From NCBI GenBank assembly GCA_963778185.1, contig CAVZTF010000003.1:1426001-1490000 (forward strand): a stretch of 64,000 nucleotides of DNA, read 5' to 3'. Made by a program: the position numbers and the translations under genes. This document shows, piece after piece, positions 26,207 through 35,487 of the stretch. The notes below the pieces were generated by a model that was not told the DNA's origin, did no database searches, and was given only the letters and a program-made list of their open reading frames with translations. The number at the start of each line of letters is the position of its first letter. The first letter of the stretch is position 1. This DNA is from RPQJ01 sp963778185. GTDB lineage: Bacteria; Pseudomonadota; Gammaproteobacteria; Steroidobacterales; Steroidobacteraceae.

Positions 26207-26941
26207 TCAGTCCGGCCTGCCGCCGGGTAGCGCGACGACCCGCGCGATCTCTCCCTCGATCCAGGCCTGTGCCCGCTCGTTGATCTCGCGCGGCTCGAGC
26301 CCTCGCGGATCGATCGGCGGTCCGATCATGACGCGGATCGTGCCCGCCTTCTTGAGCAGGCTGCGGCGCGGCCAGAAGTAGCCGGAGGTGTGCGCGATCG
26401 GCACGATCGGCGCACCGGTCTGGGCAGCGAGCAGGGCGCCGCTGATCCCGTACTTGCGTGTCTGTCCGGCCGCGACGCGCGTGCCTTCCGGATAGACGAT
26501 CACGCCCATGCCTGCCGCGAGACGCTCGCGACCCTGCTTCACCACCTGGTTGACGGCGGAATGCCCGGCGCGTCGATTGATGGCGATCGGCTTGTAGGTG
26601 CTCACCGCCCAGCCGACCAGCGGGATCCAGGTGACCTCGCGCTTCAGCAGCCACGCCGCCGCCGGCACCACGAACATCTGCGCGGCCGTCTCCCAGGTGG
26701 ACGAGTGCTTCCACAGCGAAATGAAGGGCTCCTTCGGCAGGTTCTCGCGGCCCTCGACCACGTAGTCGAGCCGGCAGATCACCTTGAGCAGCCACAGCAG
26801 CGTGCGTCCCCACGCCCGCGGGACGGCGTAGCGCTGGAAGACGTCCAGCGGCAGCAAGGCACTCAGCAGCACCACGACGGCAAAGAACGCCGTTGCCAGG
26901 AACATCATCAGCGTGCAGACCAGCGAGCGGACGTACTGCAC
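26207..26941 (-). CDS. plsC: 1-acyl-sn-glycerol-3-phosphate acyltransferase (PlsC family)
   Basis: This 244-residue membrane enzyme adds the second acyl chain in phosphatidic acid synthesis. The first 30 residues form a membrane helix. The acyltransferase motif reads KHSSTWE (78-84), an H-x4-E form instead of the common H-x4-D; the second motif PEGTR lies near 147. The E form occurs in several gammaproteobacterial PlsC proteins. The start is GTG at 26941, five bases after the glyS stop, so it is the last gene of the glyQ-glyS-plsC unit. Confidence 0.88.
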   Translation of the reverse strand: MQYVRSLVCTLMMFLATAFFAVVVLLSALLPLDVFQRYAVPRAWGRTLLWLLKVICRLDYVVEGRENLPKEPFISLWKHSSTWETAAQMFVVPAAAWLLKREVTWIPLVGWAVSTYKPIAINRRAGHSAVNQVVKQGRERLAAGMGVIVYPEGTRVAAGQTRKYGISGALLAAQTGAPIVPIAHTSGYFWPRRSLLKKAGTIRVMIGPPIDPRGLEPREINERAQAWIEGEIARVVALPGGRPD

Positions 26942-26946
26942 GCCGG

Positions 26947-29076
26947 CTACCCGGGCAGGCGAGACAGGTCCGCCGCGTGCATGAACAGCGACTGCATGCG
27001 CGCCAGCAACGCGAGGCGATTGGCACGCACCGCGGGATCTTCCGCCATGACCATTACCGAGTCGAAGAACTGGTCGACCGCCGGTCGCAGCGCCGCCAGT
27101 GTCCGCAGGGCCTCGGTGTACTCGCGTGCAGCGTACCGCGGCTCGACCAGGCGTTCCATTGCCCGTACCTGCTCAGCCAGGATCTGCTCCGCGGGATCGA
27201 GCAGCAGGTTCTCGTTCACGTCGGCCGGCACCGGCTCGGTCGCCTTGCGCAGGATGTTCACGATGCGCTTGTTGGCGGAGGCGAGGCTCAGCGCGTCCGG
27301 CAGCTCGAGGAAGGCCGCGAGGGCGCGCAGCCGCGCATCGAAATCCAGCGGGGAGGCCGGCCGCGTCGCCAGCACCGCATCGAACATCTCCGCCGTGACC
27401 GTGATGCCGGCGCCGCCTTCGAGGTAATAGGCGCGCAGGCGCTCGATGATGTAGTCGTAGACCTCATCGCCCAGCTGCGACGAATCGACCGCCCCGACAG
27501 CCTGGCCGCGTCCGGCAGCCATCCGCGCGATGTCCCCACGCGCCAGGTCCACCGCTTGCCCGATGAGCCCCTGCAGGTCGAGGTCGAGCCGGCGCTCGAG
27601 CGCAATTCGGAGCAGTCCCAGCGCCGCGCGGCGCAGGCCGAACGGATCGCGGGTGCCGGTCGGTTTCTGGCCCGTGGCGTAGATGCCGGCGATGGTGTCG
27701 AGCTTGTCGGCGATCGACACCGCCATGCCGGTGCGGGTCGCGGGCAGTTCGTCGCCGGCGAAGCGGGGCAGGTACTGCTCGCGCAGCGCCTCGGCCACCT
27801 CCATGGGCTCGCCGTCGTGTTGCGCGTAGTAGCGCCCCATCAGGCCCTGCAACTCCGGAAACTCTCCCACCATGTTCGTCAGCAGGTCGCACTTCGCGAG
27901 CTCGGCCGCGCGGTCCGCGAGCACGGCATCCGAACCGATCGTCGCGGCGATCGTGCGCGCCAGGGCTCGCACCCGCACGGTCTTGTCGTCCAACGACCCG
28001 AGCTGGGTCTGGAAGGTCACGCGCTTCAATGCCTCGCAACGCGTGTCGAGGCGCTGCCGGCGATCGGTCGACCAGAAGAAAGCCGCGTCGCTCAGCCGCG
28101 GCCGGACCACGCGCTCGTTGCCGGCGATGACCTGTGCGGGGTCCGCACTCTCGATGTTCGAGACGGTCACGAACCACGGCATGAGCTGTCCCTGCGGATC
28201 GCGCACCGGGAAATACCGCTGGTGATCCTGCATCGTGGCGATCGGCACTTCCGGCGGCAGCTCGAGGAAGCGCTCGTCGAAGCGGCCGGCGAGCGGCACC
28301 GGCCACTCGACCAGCGCGGTCACCTCGTCCAGCAGCGACTCGTCGATCACTGCGGCGCCGCCCAGGCGCTCCGCCGCGGCGACCACGCCCTGGCGGATGG
28401 TCTCCCGACGCTCGTGGATGTCGGCCATCACCCGGCCGCGCTTGTGCAGCAGTCCCACGTAGGATGCGGGGCTTGCGACGCGCAGCTCGCGGGGCGCCAT
28501 GAAGCGGTGACCGCGGGTGAGATTCGACGCGCGGATCCCGAGGATCTCGCAGGGCACGATCTCCCGGCCGAAGAGCATGACCACCCAGTGCACCGGCCGC
28601 ACGAATTGCGCCTCGCCGTCGCCCCAGCGCATGCGTCGTGCGATCGGCAGTTCGTCGAGCGAGCCCTGCACGATGCGGGGCAGCAGATCGACGGTGCGTG
28701 CGCCCGACTCTGTGCCCCGGTGCACGAGCCAGACGCCTTTCGGCGTTTCGATCCGCTCAAGCGCGCTGACCTCCACCCCGCAGCCTCGCGCGAAGGCGAG
28801 GGCAGCCTGGGTCGGCGCACCCTCGGCGTCGAAGGCGGCCTTGAGCGGCGGACCTCGCTTCTCGATCGCGCGATCGGGCTGCCGCGCCACGAGCCGGCGA
28901 ACCCGGACCGCGAGGCGGCGCGGTGTCGCGAAGCGCTCCACGGCCCCGTGCACGAGCCCGGCGTCGTCCAGTCCCTTCGCCATGCCGTGTGCAAAGGCCT
29001 CCGCCAGCGCCAGCAGGGACTTGGGCGGCAGCTCCTCGGTGCCGATCTCGACCAGGAAATCGGTGGCGCGGCTCAT
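26947..29076 (-). CDS. glyS: Glycyl-tRNA synthetase beta subunit
   Basis: This 709-residue beta subunit pairs with GlyQ in the alpha2beta2 bacterial enzyme. It opens TDFLVEIGTEELPPKSL, the diagnostic N-terminus, and contains WGDGEAQFVRPVHWVV and LPRFAGDELPATRTGMAVSIADKLDTI. The C-terminal anticodon-binding DALR-like part follows. The ATG at 29076 overlaps the glyQ stop by four bases (ATGA). It is a little longer than E. coli GlyS (689). Confidence 0.97.
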   Translation of the reverse strand: MSRATDFLVEIGTEELPPKSLLALAEAFAHGMAKGLDDAGLVHGAVERFATPRRLAVRVRRLVARQPDRAIEKRGPPLKAAFDAEGAPTQAALAFARGCGVEVSALERIETPKGVWLVHRGTESGARTVDLLPRIVQGSLDELPIARRMRWGDGEAQFVRPVHWVVMLFGREIVPCEILGIRASNLTRGHRFMAPRELRVASPASYVGLLHKRGRVMADIHERRETIRQGVVAAAERLGGAAVIDESLLDEVTALVEWPVPLAGRFDERFLELPPEVPIATMQDHQRYFPVRDPQGQLMPWFVTVSNIESADPAQVIAGNERVVRPRLSDAAFFWSTDRRQRLDTRCEALKRVTFQTQLGSLDDKTVRVRALARTIAATIGSDAVLADRAAELAKCDLLTNMVGEFPELQGLMGRYYAQHDGEPMEVAEALREQYLPRFAGDELPATRTGMAVSIADKLDTIAGIYATGQKPTGTRDPFGLRRAALGLLRIALERRLDLDLQGLIGQAVDLARGDIARMAAGRGQAVGAVDSSQLGDEVYDYIIERLRAYYLEGGAGITVTAEMFDAVLATRPASPLDFDARLRALAAFLELPDALSLASANKRIVNILRKATEPVPADVNENLLLDPAEQILAEQVRAMERLVEPRYAAREYTEALRTLAALRPAVDQFFDSVMVMAEDPAVRANRLALLARMQSLFMHAADLSRLPG

Positions 29077-29987
29077 CGCGCGGCCTCCAGCATCGGGAAT
29101 CCCAGGGCCTCGCGACTCTTGTAATAGGCCTCGGCGACGCCCTTGGCGAGCGACCGCACGCGCAGGATGTAGCGCTGCCGCTCGGTCACCGAGATCGCCT
29201 TGCGCGCATCGAGCAGGTTGAAGGTGTGCGAGCTCTTGAGCATGCGCTCGTAGGCCGGCAACGGCAGGCCGGCCTCGAGCAGGCGCTGGCACTCGCGCTC
29301 GAAGGCGTCGAACTGACGGAGGAGTTCCTCGACGTCGGCCAGCTCGAAGTTGAACCTCGACTGCTCGACCTCGTTCTGGTGGTAGACGTCGCCGTAGGTC
29401 ACGCGACCGAGCGGCCCGTCCGCCCAGACGATGTCGAAGATGCTCTCGACGCCCTGCAGGTACATGGCGAGGCGCTCGAGCCCGTAGGTGATTTCGCCCA
29501 TCACCGGTCGGCAGTCGAGGCCCCCGACCTGCTGGAAGTACGTGAACTGGGTGACCTCCATGCCGTTCAGCCAGATCTCCCAGCCGAGGCCCCACGCGCC
29601 GAGTGTCGGCGACTCCCAGTTGTCCTCGACGAGGCGGATGTCGTGCACCCGCGGGTCGAGGCCGAGCGAGCGCAGCGAGCCGAGGTACAGGTCGATGATG
29701 TCCGGCGGCGACGGCTTGATGACCACCTGGTACTGGTAGTAGTGCTGCAGGCGGAAGGGATTGTCGCCGTACCGGCCGTCCGTGGGCCGGCGCGAGGGCT
29801 GCACGTAGGCGGCGCTCCACGGCTCGGGACCCACTGCGCGCAGGAACGTCGCCGTGTGGAAGGTGCCCGCCCCGACCTCCATGTCGTAGGGCTGCAGGAT
29901 CACACAGCCGCGCTCGGCCCAGTAATGCTGCAAGGCCAGGATCAGGTCCTGGAAGGTGCGGGGGCGCTGCAGCGCCTTTCTGGCCAT
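29073..29987 (-). CDS. glyQ: Glycyl-tRNA synthetase alpha subunit
   Basis: This 304-residue class II synthetase subunit has TFQDLILALQHYWAERGCVI at the start, then QPSRRPTDGRYGDNPFRLQHYYQYQV and GWEIWLNGMEVTQFTYFQQ, all family signatures. It holds the catalytic site for glycine activation. First gene of the glyQ-glyS-plsC operon, with an ATG at 29987. Confidence 0.97.
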   Translation of the reverse strand: MARKALQRPRTFQDLILALQHYWAERGCVILQPYDMEVGAGTFHTATFLRAVGPEPWSAAYVQPSRRPTDGRYGDNPFRLQHYYQYQVVIKPSPPDIIDLYLGSLRSLGLDPRVHDIRLVEDNWESPTLGAWGLGWEIWLNGMEVTQFTYFQQVGGLDCRPVMGEITYGLERLAMYLQGVESIFDIVWADGPLGRVTYGDVYHQNEVEQSRFNFELADVEELLRQFDAFERECQRLLEAGLPLPAYERMLKSSHTFNLLDARKAISVTERQRYILRVRSLAKGVAEAYYKSREALGFPMLEAAR

Positions 29988-30068
29988 GAAGAATCCGTTG
30001 GGGAGTCGCTTACGAGCGGCGGAGTATAGCGAACAGGCGTGCGCGACCCCGGAACGCGTTCGGGCGGG

Positions 30069-30323
30069 TCAGCGCCTGGTCGCCCGGCCCCGGGCGCCGC
30101 GTCGCGGCTCATCGTCCGCCGCGTCGGCCGACCACGGGCTGCCGGTCCGCTCCTCGATGTAGCGGCGGAGCAGCCGACGGACCATCTGCGACGGTGTCAC
30201 GTCTTCCTCGGCGCACAGGCGTTCGAACACCGCCTTCTTGCGCGGGTCGATCAGGATCGTGAGGCGCGCGGTTCGGTCTTCGAGGGCCAAGGGATCCTCA
30301 CCCGGAGGCGTTGCGGTCGCCAT
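30069..30323 (-). CDS. Ribbon-helix-helix (CopG/Arc-like) DNA-binding protein
   Basis: This 84-residue protein has a ribbon-helix-helix core: strand RLTILIDPRKKAVFERL, then VTPSQMVRRLLRRYIEE (about 43-59), followed by a basic tail. Such proteins bind DNA as dimers and are usually local repressors. It is divergent from the Ehr-type cluster, with 78 bases between starts, so it may control that cluster. No toxin gene sits beside it. Confidence 0.78.
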   Translation of the reverse strand: MATATPPGEDPLALEDRTARLTILIDPRKKAVFERLCAEEDVTPSQMVRRLLRRYIEERTGSPWSADAADDEPRRGARGRATRR

Positions 30324-30401
30324 GGATGATAATCCAATGTAAATTTCAGTACCATATAGTGAACATAGAGTCCGTCCACCGCGGCACCGCCTTCCTGCAT
30401 C
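30324..30401. promoter_or_regulatory. Divergent control region of the RHH gene and the Ehr-type cluster
   Basis: The 78-base gap is much richer in A+T than either gene. It holds a short palindrome GGAT-N4-ATCC (30324-30335) and a -10-like TATAGT (30355-30360) facing hyfB, without a clear -35 box. It could hold promoters for both directions and a site for the RHH protein. Confidence 0.35.
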
Positions 30402-32408
30402 GTGATCTCGCCGACCAGCTCACCGCTCGCGACCTGCCTGGCATTGCTCGCCGCGTGGGGCGTCATCGGCCTCGCCGGAATGCTGCGGCCCGCGAGCCTC
30501 GCTTTTGCCGGGCGGACGCTGTTCCCGCTGGGCGCGCTCGTCGGCGCCGCACTTGCGGTCGTCGCCGCGATGAGCCTCGGCGCGCCGCCGGAGCAGATCG
30601 TGCTGCTCATCGGGCTGCCGGACCTGCCGCTGCACGCGCGGCTCGACGCCCTCTCGGGCGTGTTCCTCGTCCTGCTCGGCGCGGCCTCGGCCGGCATCTC
30701 GATCTTCAGCGCGGGATACTTCCGTAGCGGCCAGGGAACCCCGCCGGGGTTGCTGTGCCTGCAGTACCACCTGTTCCTCGCCAGCATGGCTTTCGTGCTG
30801 CTGGCGGACGACGCGTACGGCTTCATGCTGGCCTGGGAGACGATGGCGCTGTCGTCGTACTTCCTCGTCACCACGCAGCACCGCATCCCGGAGATCCGCA
30901 GCGCCGGATTTCTCTATCTGTTGATCGCCCACGTCGGCGCAATCTCGATCCTGCTCGCCTTCGGCGTGCTGCAGGGCGGCACCTGGCAGTTCACCTTCGA
31001 CGCGATGCGCTCAGCGGAAATCGATCCCGCCTGGGCCACCGCGGCCTTCCTGCTCGCGCTGTTCGGCTTCGGCGCGAAGGCGGGCCTCGTGCCGCTGCAC
31101 GTGTGGCTGCCGGAGGCGCATCCCGCGGCACCCTCGCCGGTGTCGGCCCTGATGAGCGGCGTCATGCTGAAGACGGCGGTCTACGGGATGTTGCGCGTCA
31201 CTTTCGACCTGCTCGGCGACCCGCTCTGGTGGTGGGGGCTCGTGCTGCTCGGCGTCGGCCTGCTGACGGCGCTCTACGGCGTCGTGTACGCGGCCGCGCA
31301 GACGGACATGAAGCGCCTGCTCGCGTATTCGTCGATCGAGAACATGGGCATCCTCTTCACGGGACTCGGCCTCGCGATCGTCTATTACGGCGTCGGCATG
31401 CCGGTGCCGGGCACGGTCGCGCTGCTCGCGGTCCTCTACCACGCGCTGAACCACGCGTTCATGAAGAGCCTGCTGTTCCTCGGCACCGGCGCGGTGCTGC
31501 ATGCCACCGGGGAGCGCAACCTCGGGCGCCTCGGCGGCCTCATCCACCGCATGCCCTGGACGGCCTGGCTCACGCTCATCGGAGCGCTCGCCATCGCGGG
31601 GCTGCCGCCGTTGAATGGCTTCGTCTCCGAGTGGCTGCTGCTGCAATCCTTCCTGCTAGCACCCCAGGTGCCGAAGACTTTCGTGAACATGCTGCTGCCG
31701 CTGGGTGCCGCGGTGCTGGCGCTCGCCGCGGCGCTGGCGGCCTACGTCATGGTGAAATTCTTCGGGATCATCTTCCTCGGACAGCCGCGGGAGAAGAATC
31801 TCGAGCACGCCCAGGACGCCGGAATCATCGAGCGGATCGGGCTGTCGTGGCTCGCAGCCGGGTGCCTCGTGCTCGGCCTGCTGCCGACGCTGGTGCTGCC
31901 CGTGCTCATGCAAGTCCCGCGGCAGCTCGGGCTCGACGCGGGCACGCTCGCCACGTCGACGTGGTGGCGGCTGGTGCCGTTCCCGGATCGCGAGGTTTCC
32001 TATTCGCCGCTCGTGTTCCTGCTGGCCGTCGGTGCCGTCGTCGCACTCACGGTGCTCGGCGTGCGGTACTTCTATCACCAGCGAGTCCGCCGCGCGGCAC
32101 CCTGGGACTGCGGCTTCGTCCGGCTGGACGCCCGCATGCAGGACACCGCCGAGGGCTTCGGGCAGCCGATCCGCCACATCTTCCAGCCGTTCTTCACGCT
32201 CGAACGCGAGTTGCCGACGCCGTTCGATGCCGCGCCCCGCTACCGCGTGACGATCGGCGACCCGATCTGGCGCGCGCTGTACCTGCCGCTCGGCCGGATC
32301 GTGCAGCGCGCCGCCGATGCGCTGGCGTGGATGCAGCAGGGGCGCATCGCCTCCTACCTGCTCTACAGCTTCGTCACCCTGCTCACGCTGCTGGCGTTGA
32401 TGCTATGA
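30402..32408 (+). CDS. HyfB-like antiporter subunit of Ehr/group 4 complex
   Basis: This 668-residue polytopic protein belongs to the NuoL/M/N and Mrp antiporter family, closest to hydrogenase-4 subunit B. Blocks include GYFRSGQGTPPGLL, LAWETMALSSYFLV (conserved membrane Glu), GAKAGLVPLHVWLPEAHPAAPSPVSALMSG and AYSSIENMGILFTGLGL. It is expected to move protons or sodium ions. It starts with GTG at 30402 and has no strong ribosome site. Its stop overlaps the hyfC start (ATGA). It opens a six-subunit cluster. Confidence 0.9.
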   Translation: MISPTSSPLATCLALLAAWGVIGLAGMLRPASLAFAGRTLFPLGALVGAALAVVAAMSLGAPPEQIVLLIGLPDLPLHARLDALSGVFLVLLGAASAGISIFSAGYFRSGQGTPPGLLCLQYHLFLASMAFVLLADDAYGFMLAWETMALSSYFLVTTQHRIPEIRSAGFLYLLIAHVGAISILLAFGVLQGGTWQFTFDAMRSAEIDPAWATAAFLLALFGFGAKAGLVPLHVWLPEAHPAAPSPVSALMSGVMLKTAVYGMLRVTFDLLGDPLWWWGLVLLGVGLLTALYGVVYAAAQTDMKRLLAYSSIENMGILFTGLGLAIVYYGVGMPVPGTVALLAVLYHALNHAFMKSLLFLGTGAVLHATGERNLGRLGGLIHRMPWTAWLTLIGALAIAGLPPLNGFVSEWLLLQSFLLAPQVPKTFVNMLLPLGAAVLALAAALAAYVMVKFFGIIFLGQPREKNLEHAQDAGIIERIGLSWLAAGCLVLGLLPTLVLPVLMQVPRQLGLDAGTLATSTWWRLVPFPDREVSYSPLVFLLAVGAVVALTVLGVRYFYHQRVRRAAPWDCGFVRLDARMQDTAEGFGQPIRHIFQPFFTLERELPTPFDAAPRYRVTIGDPIWRALYLPLGRIVQRAADALAWMQQGRIASYLLYSFVTLLTLLALML

Positions 32409-33352
32409 ACGCGCTCGACTGGATCACCCAGCTGATGGAAGTCGTCGCGGCGCTGGCGGCCGCACCGCTGCTGGTCGGCTGGGTGAACTGTTGCCGGGCC
32501 TGGCTGCAGAACCGTACGGCCCCCAGCGTGCTGCAGCCTTACCGGGCCATCCGCAAGCTCTTCCACAAGGATGCGGTGATCGCCGCAGGCGCCTCGCCGT
32601 TCTTCCGGATCGCGCCCTATGTGGTGTTCGGCGCCATGGTCGGCGCGGCCGCGGTCATCCCGTCCATGGGCACCCGGCTGCCGTTCGTGCCGGCCGCCGA
32701 CGCCATCGCCCTCGTGGGGCTCTTCGCGACGGCACGCGTGTTCATGTCGCTCGCCGCAATGGACGTCGGGACGGCGTTCGGCAGCCTGGGCGCCCGTCGC
32801 GAGATGATGGTGGGCTTCCTCGCCGAGCCCGCTCTGCTGATGGTGATCTTCGTGGCATCGCTGATCTCGGCGACGACGTCGCTGCCGGCCATCGCGGAGG
32901 AACTCTCGACCCGTGCGCTCGGCGTCTACCCGAGCCTGGCCTTCACGGCCGTCGCCTTCGCGATGGTGCTGCTTGCGGAAAACGCTCGCATCCCGGTCGA
33001 CAACCCGGCGACGCACCTCGAGCTCACCATGATCCACGAGGCCATGCTGCTCGAGTACTCGGCGCGCCACCTCGCGCTCATGGAATGGGCCGCCGCGCTC
33101 AAGCTGTTCAACTACGCGTGCATCGGCTTCGCACTGTTCCTGCCCTGGGGCACGTCGACCGGCGAGGGGCCGCTGGCGCTCGTGGCCGCCATCGGCATGC
33201 TGGCCGTGAAGCTCGCGGTCGCAGGCGCGGTCCTCGCCGTCGTCGAGACCCTGTCGGCCAAGCTGCGCGTGTTCCGCGCGCCGGAGTTCCTGGCCACGGC
33301 GTTCATGCTCGCCATGCTGGGCCTGCTGGTCCACGTGCTCCTCAAGGCCTGA
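32405..33352 (+). CDS. HyfC-like (NuoH-type) membrane subunit
   Basis: This 315-residue protein is the NuoH/HyfC homologue that anchors the soluble arm to the membrane. It has about eight helices and the family blocks QPYRAIRKLFHKDAV, ARIPVDNPATHLELTMIHEAMLLEYS and LSAKLRVFRAPEFL. The acidic residues in the middle block line the quinone/ion junction in complex I. It starts at ATG 32405 and overlaps hyfB by four bases; hyfE follows after four bases. Confidence 0.93.
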   Translation: MNALDWITQLMEVVAALAAAPLLVGWVNCCRAWLQNRTAPSVLQPYRAIRKLFHKDAVIAAGASPFFRIAPYVVFGAMVGAAAVIPSMGTRLPFVPAADAIALVGLFATARVFMSLAAMDVGTAFGSLGARREMMVGFLAEPALLMVIFVASLISATTSLPAIAEELSTRALGVYPSLAFTAVAFAMVLLAENARIPVDNPATHLELTMIHEAMLLEYSARHLALMEWAAALKLFNYACIGFALFLPWGTSTGEGPLALVAAIGMLAVKLAVAGAVLAVVETLSAKLRVFRAPEFLATAFMLAMLGLLVHVLLKA

Positions 33353-33356
33353 GACC

Positions 33357-34025
33357 ATGACCGGCACTCCGTTCGACCTCCAGATCCTGAACGCGCTCGC
33401 CGCACTGCTGCTGCTGTTGTCGTTCGCCATGCTGTCGCAACGGCGCATCGTCACGCTGGTCAACCTGCTCGCTCTCCAGGGCGCGCTGCTGTGCGCCGCG
33501 ACGCTGCTGCTCGCATGGCGCACGGGCGAGAACCACCTCTACCTGTCCGCCCTGCTGACGCTCGCGCTCAAGGTCGTGTTCCTCCCCTGGCTGCTGCACC
33601 GGTTGATCCGGCGCCTCGGCGTCTACTGGGACACCGAGCCCGTGCTCAACATCCCGGGCACCATGCTGGTCGGCCTGCTGATCGTGGTGTTCTCCTTCGG
33701 ACTCGCACAGCCCATCTCCGAGCTCGCGAGCACCGCGACGCGCAACGCCATCGGCATCGCCGTGGCGGTGATCCTGCTGTCCTTCCTCACCATGATCACG
33801 CGGCGCAAGGCCATGTCGCAGGTGGTCGGCTTCCTGTCGATGGAGAACGGACTGTTCTTCGGCGCCATGAGCGCGACGTACGGCATGCCGATGATCGTCG
33901 AGCTCGGCGTGGCGCTCGACGTGCTGGTCGCGATGCTGGTGCTGGGCGTGTTCTTCTTCCAGATCCGCGAGCAGTTCGACAGCCTCGACCTGCATCACCT
34001 CGAGTCGCTCAAGGAGGACGAATGA
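33357..34025 (+). CDS. HyfE-like (NuoK-containing) membrane subunit
   Basis: This 222-residue protein has about seven helices and matches hydrogenase-4 subunit E, whose C-terminal part resembles NuoK. Recognisable parts include LALKVVFLPWLLHRLIRRLGV and GFLSMENGLFFGAMSATYGMPMIVELGVALDVLV; the Glu in SMENG and the Glu in VELG are likely ion-path residues. It overlaps hyfF by four bases (ATGA). Confidence 0.92.
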   Translation: MTGTPFDLQILNALAALLLLLSFAMLSQRRIVTLVNLLALQGALLCAATLLLAWRTGENHLYLSALLTLALKVVFLPWLLHRLIRRLGVYWDTEPVLNIPGTMLVGLLIVVFSFGLAQPISELASTATRNAIGIAVAVILLSFLTMITRRKAMSQVVGFLSMENGLFFGAMSATYGMPMIVELGVALDVLVAMLVLGVFFFQIREQFDSLDLHHLESLKEDE

Positions 34026-35486
34026 GCCTCGAGCTGCTCCTGCTGCTCGGCCTGCCGCTGCTCGGCGCCGTGATCCTGGGGGTGTTCGGTGCGCGACGCT
34101 GGGCGCCCGACGCCAACGTGTTCTTCAGCCTGGCCAGTTTCGCCGCGGCCTGCGTCCTCACGGCGCGCGTCATCGACGAGGGGACGCTGGTCGTGCTGCG
34201 CGAGCAGTTCCTGATCGACCCGTTCAACGTCTTCCTCGTGACGCTCACGGCTTTCGTCGGGCTCACGACGGCGATCTTCTCGCGACCGTACATGCGCGTG
34301 GAGCGCGAGCACGGGCGGGTGAGCCCGGCACAGCTGCGGCTCTACCACAGCATGTACCAGCTCTTCATGGCGACGATGCTGCTGGCGCTCACCACCAACA
34401 ACCTCGGGCTGATGTGGGTTGCGATGGAGGCGGCCACGCTCTCGACCGTGCTGCTCGTCACGCTGTACCGCACGCCCGCGAGCCTCGAGGCCGGCTGGAA
34501 GTACTTCATCCTCTGCGGCGTCGGCATCGCCCAGGCGCTGTTCGGCACGATCCTGCTCTATTTCGCCGCCGAGAAGGTACTCGGCGCCGAGGGCGTGAGC
34601 GCACTGCTGTGGACGCACCTGAACGAAGTGAAGGGCCAGCTCGAGCCCGCGGTGCTCGGCCTCGCGTTCGTGTTCCTGCTGGTCGGCTACGGCACCAAGG
34701 TGGGGCTCGCGCCGCTGCACAACTGGCTGCCGGATGCGCACGCCGAGGGCCCGACGCCGATCTCGGCGGTGCTGTCGGGCCTGCTGCTGAACGTCGCCAT
34801 CTACGCGGTCGTGCGCTGCAAGGTGCTCGTCGAGGGCTCGCTCGACTCCGAGCTGCCGTCGCGCATGCTGATGGGCTTCGGGCTGCTGTCCGTCGTGCTC
34901 GCGGCGTTCTTCCTCTGGCGCCAGCGGGACATCAAGCGGCTCTTCGCGTACTCGTCCATCGAGCACATGGGCATCATCACCTTCGCCTTCGGCATGGGCG
35001 GGCCGGTGGCGAACTTCGCCGCTCTGCTGCACATGACGGTGCACTCGCTCACGAAGTCCGCGATCTTCTTCGCGGTGGGCCACGCCGCGCAGAAGTCCGG
35101 CTCGCAGTTGATGGACGACATCCGCGGCCTCATCACCATCAGCCCGACGATCGGCTGGGGCCTGATGCTCGGTTCGCTCGCCATTCTCGGCATGCCGCCG
35201 TTCGGCGTGTTCGCGAGCGAGTTCCTCATCCTCACCACGGCGATGAAGCAGGAGCCCTGGGCCACGCCAATCCTGCTCATGGCGCTCGGCGTGGCGTTCG
35301 CGGCCATCTTCGGCCGTGTGCAGCCGATGGTGTTCGGCGAGACGACCGCGAAACGGCTGCCGCATCCGCCGGCGCTGCTGCCCGTGTTCACGCACCTCGG
35401 CGCTGGTGCTCATGCTGGGCGTGTTCATCCCGCCGTACCTCGCCGACTGGTATCGCGCCGCCGCGCGCCTGATCGGGGGCGAGTGA
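34022..35486 (+). CDS. HyfF-like antiporter subunit, frameshifted near the end
   Basis: About 487 residues of a second NuoM/N-type ion pump subunit. Blocks: LMWVAMEAATLSTVLLVTLYR, GYGTKVGLAPLHNWLPDAHAEGPTPISAVLSG, AYSSIEHMGIITFAFGMGG. Close to the C-terminus, at CTCGG (35396-35400), one extra G shifts the frame. Skipping one G restores LALVLMLGVFIPPYLADWYR and a TGA at 35484-35486, two bases before hyfG, as expected for this family. Without the correction the frame runs on into hyfG. Whether the extra base is real or a sequence error cannot be told here. Confidence 0.85.
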
Positions 35487-35487
35487 G

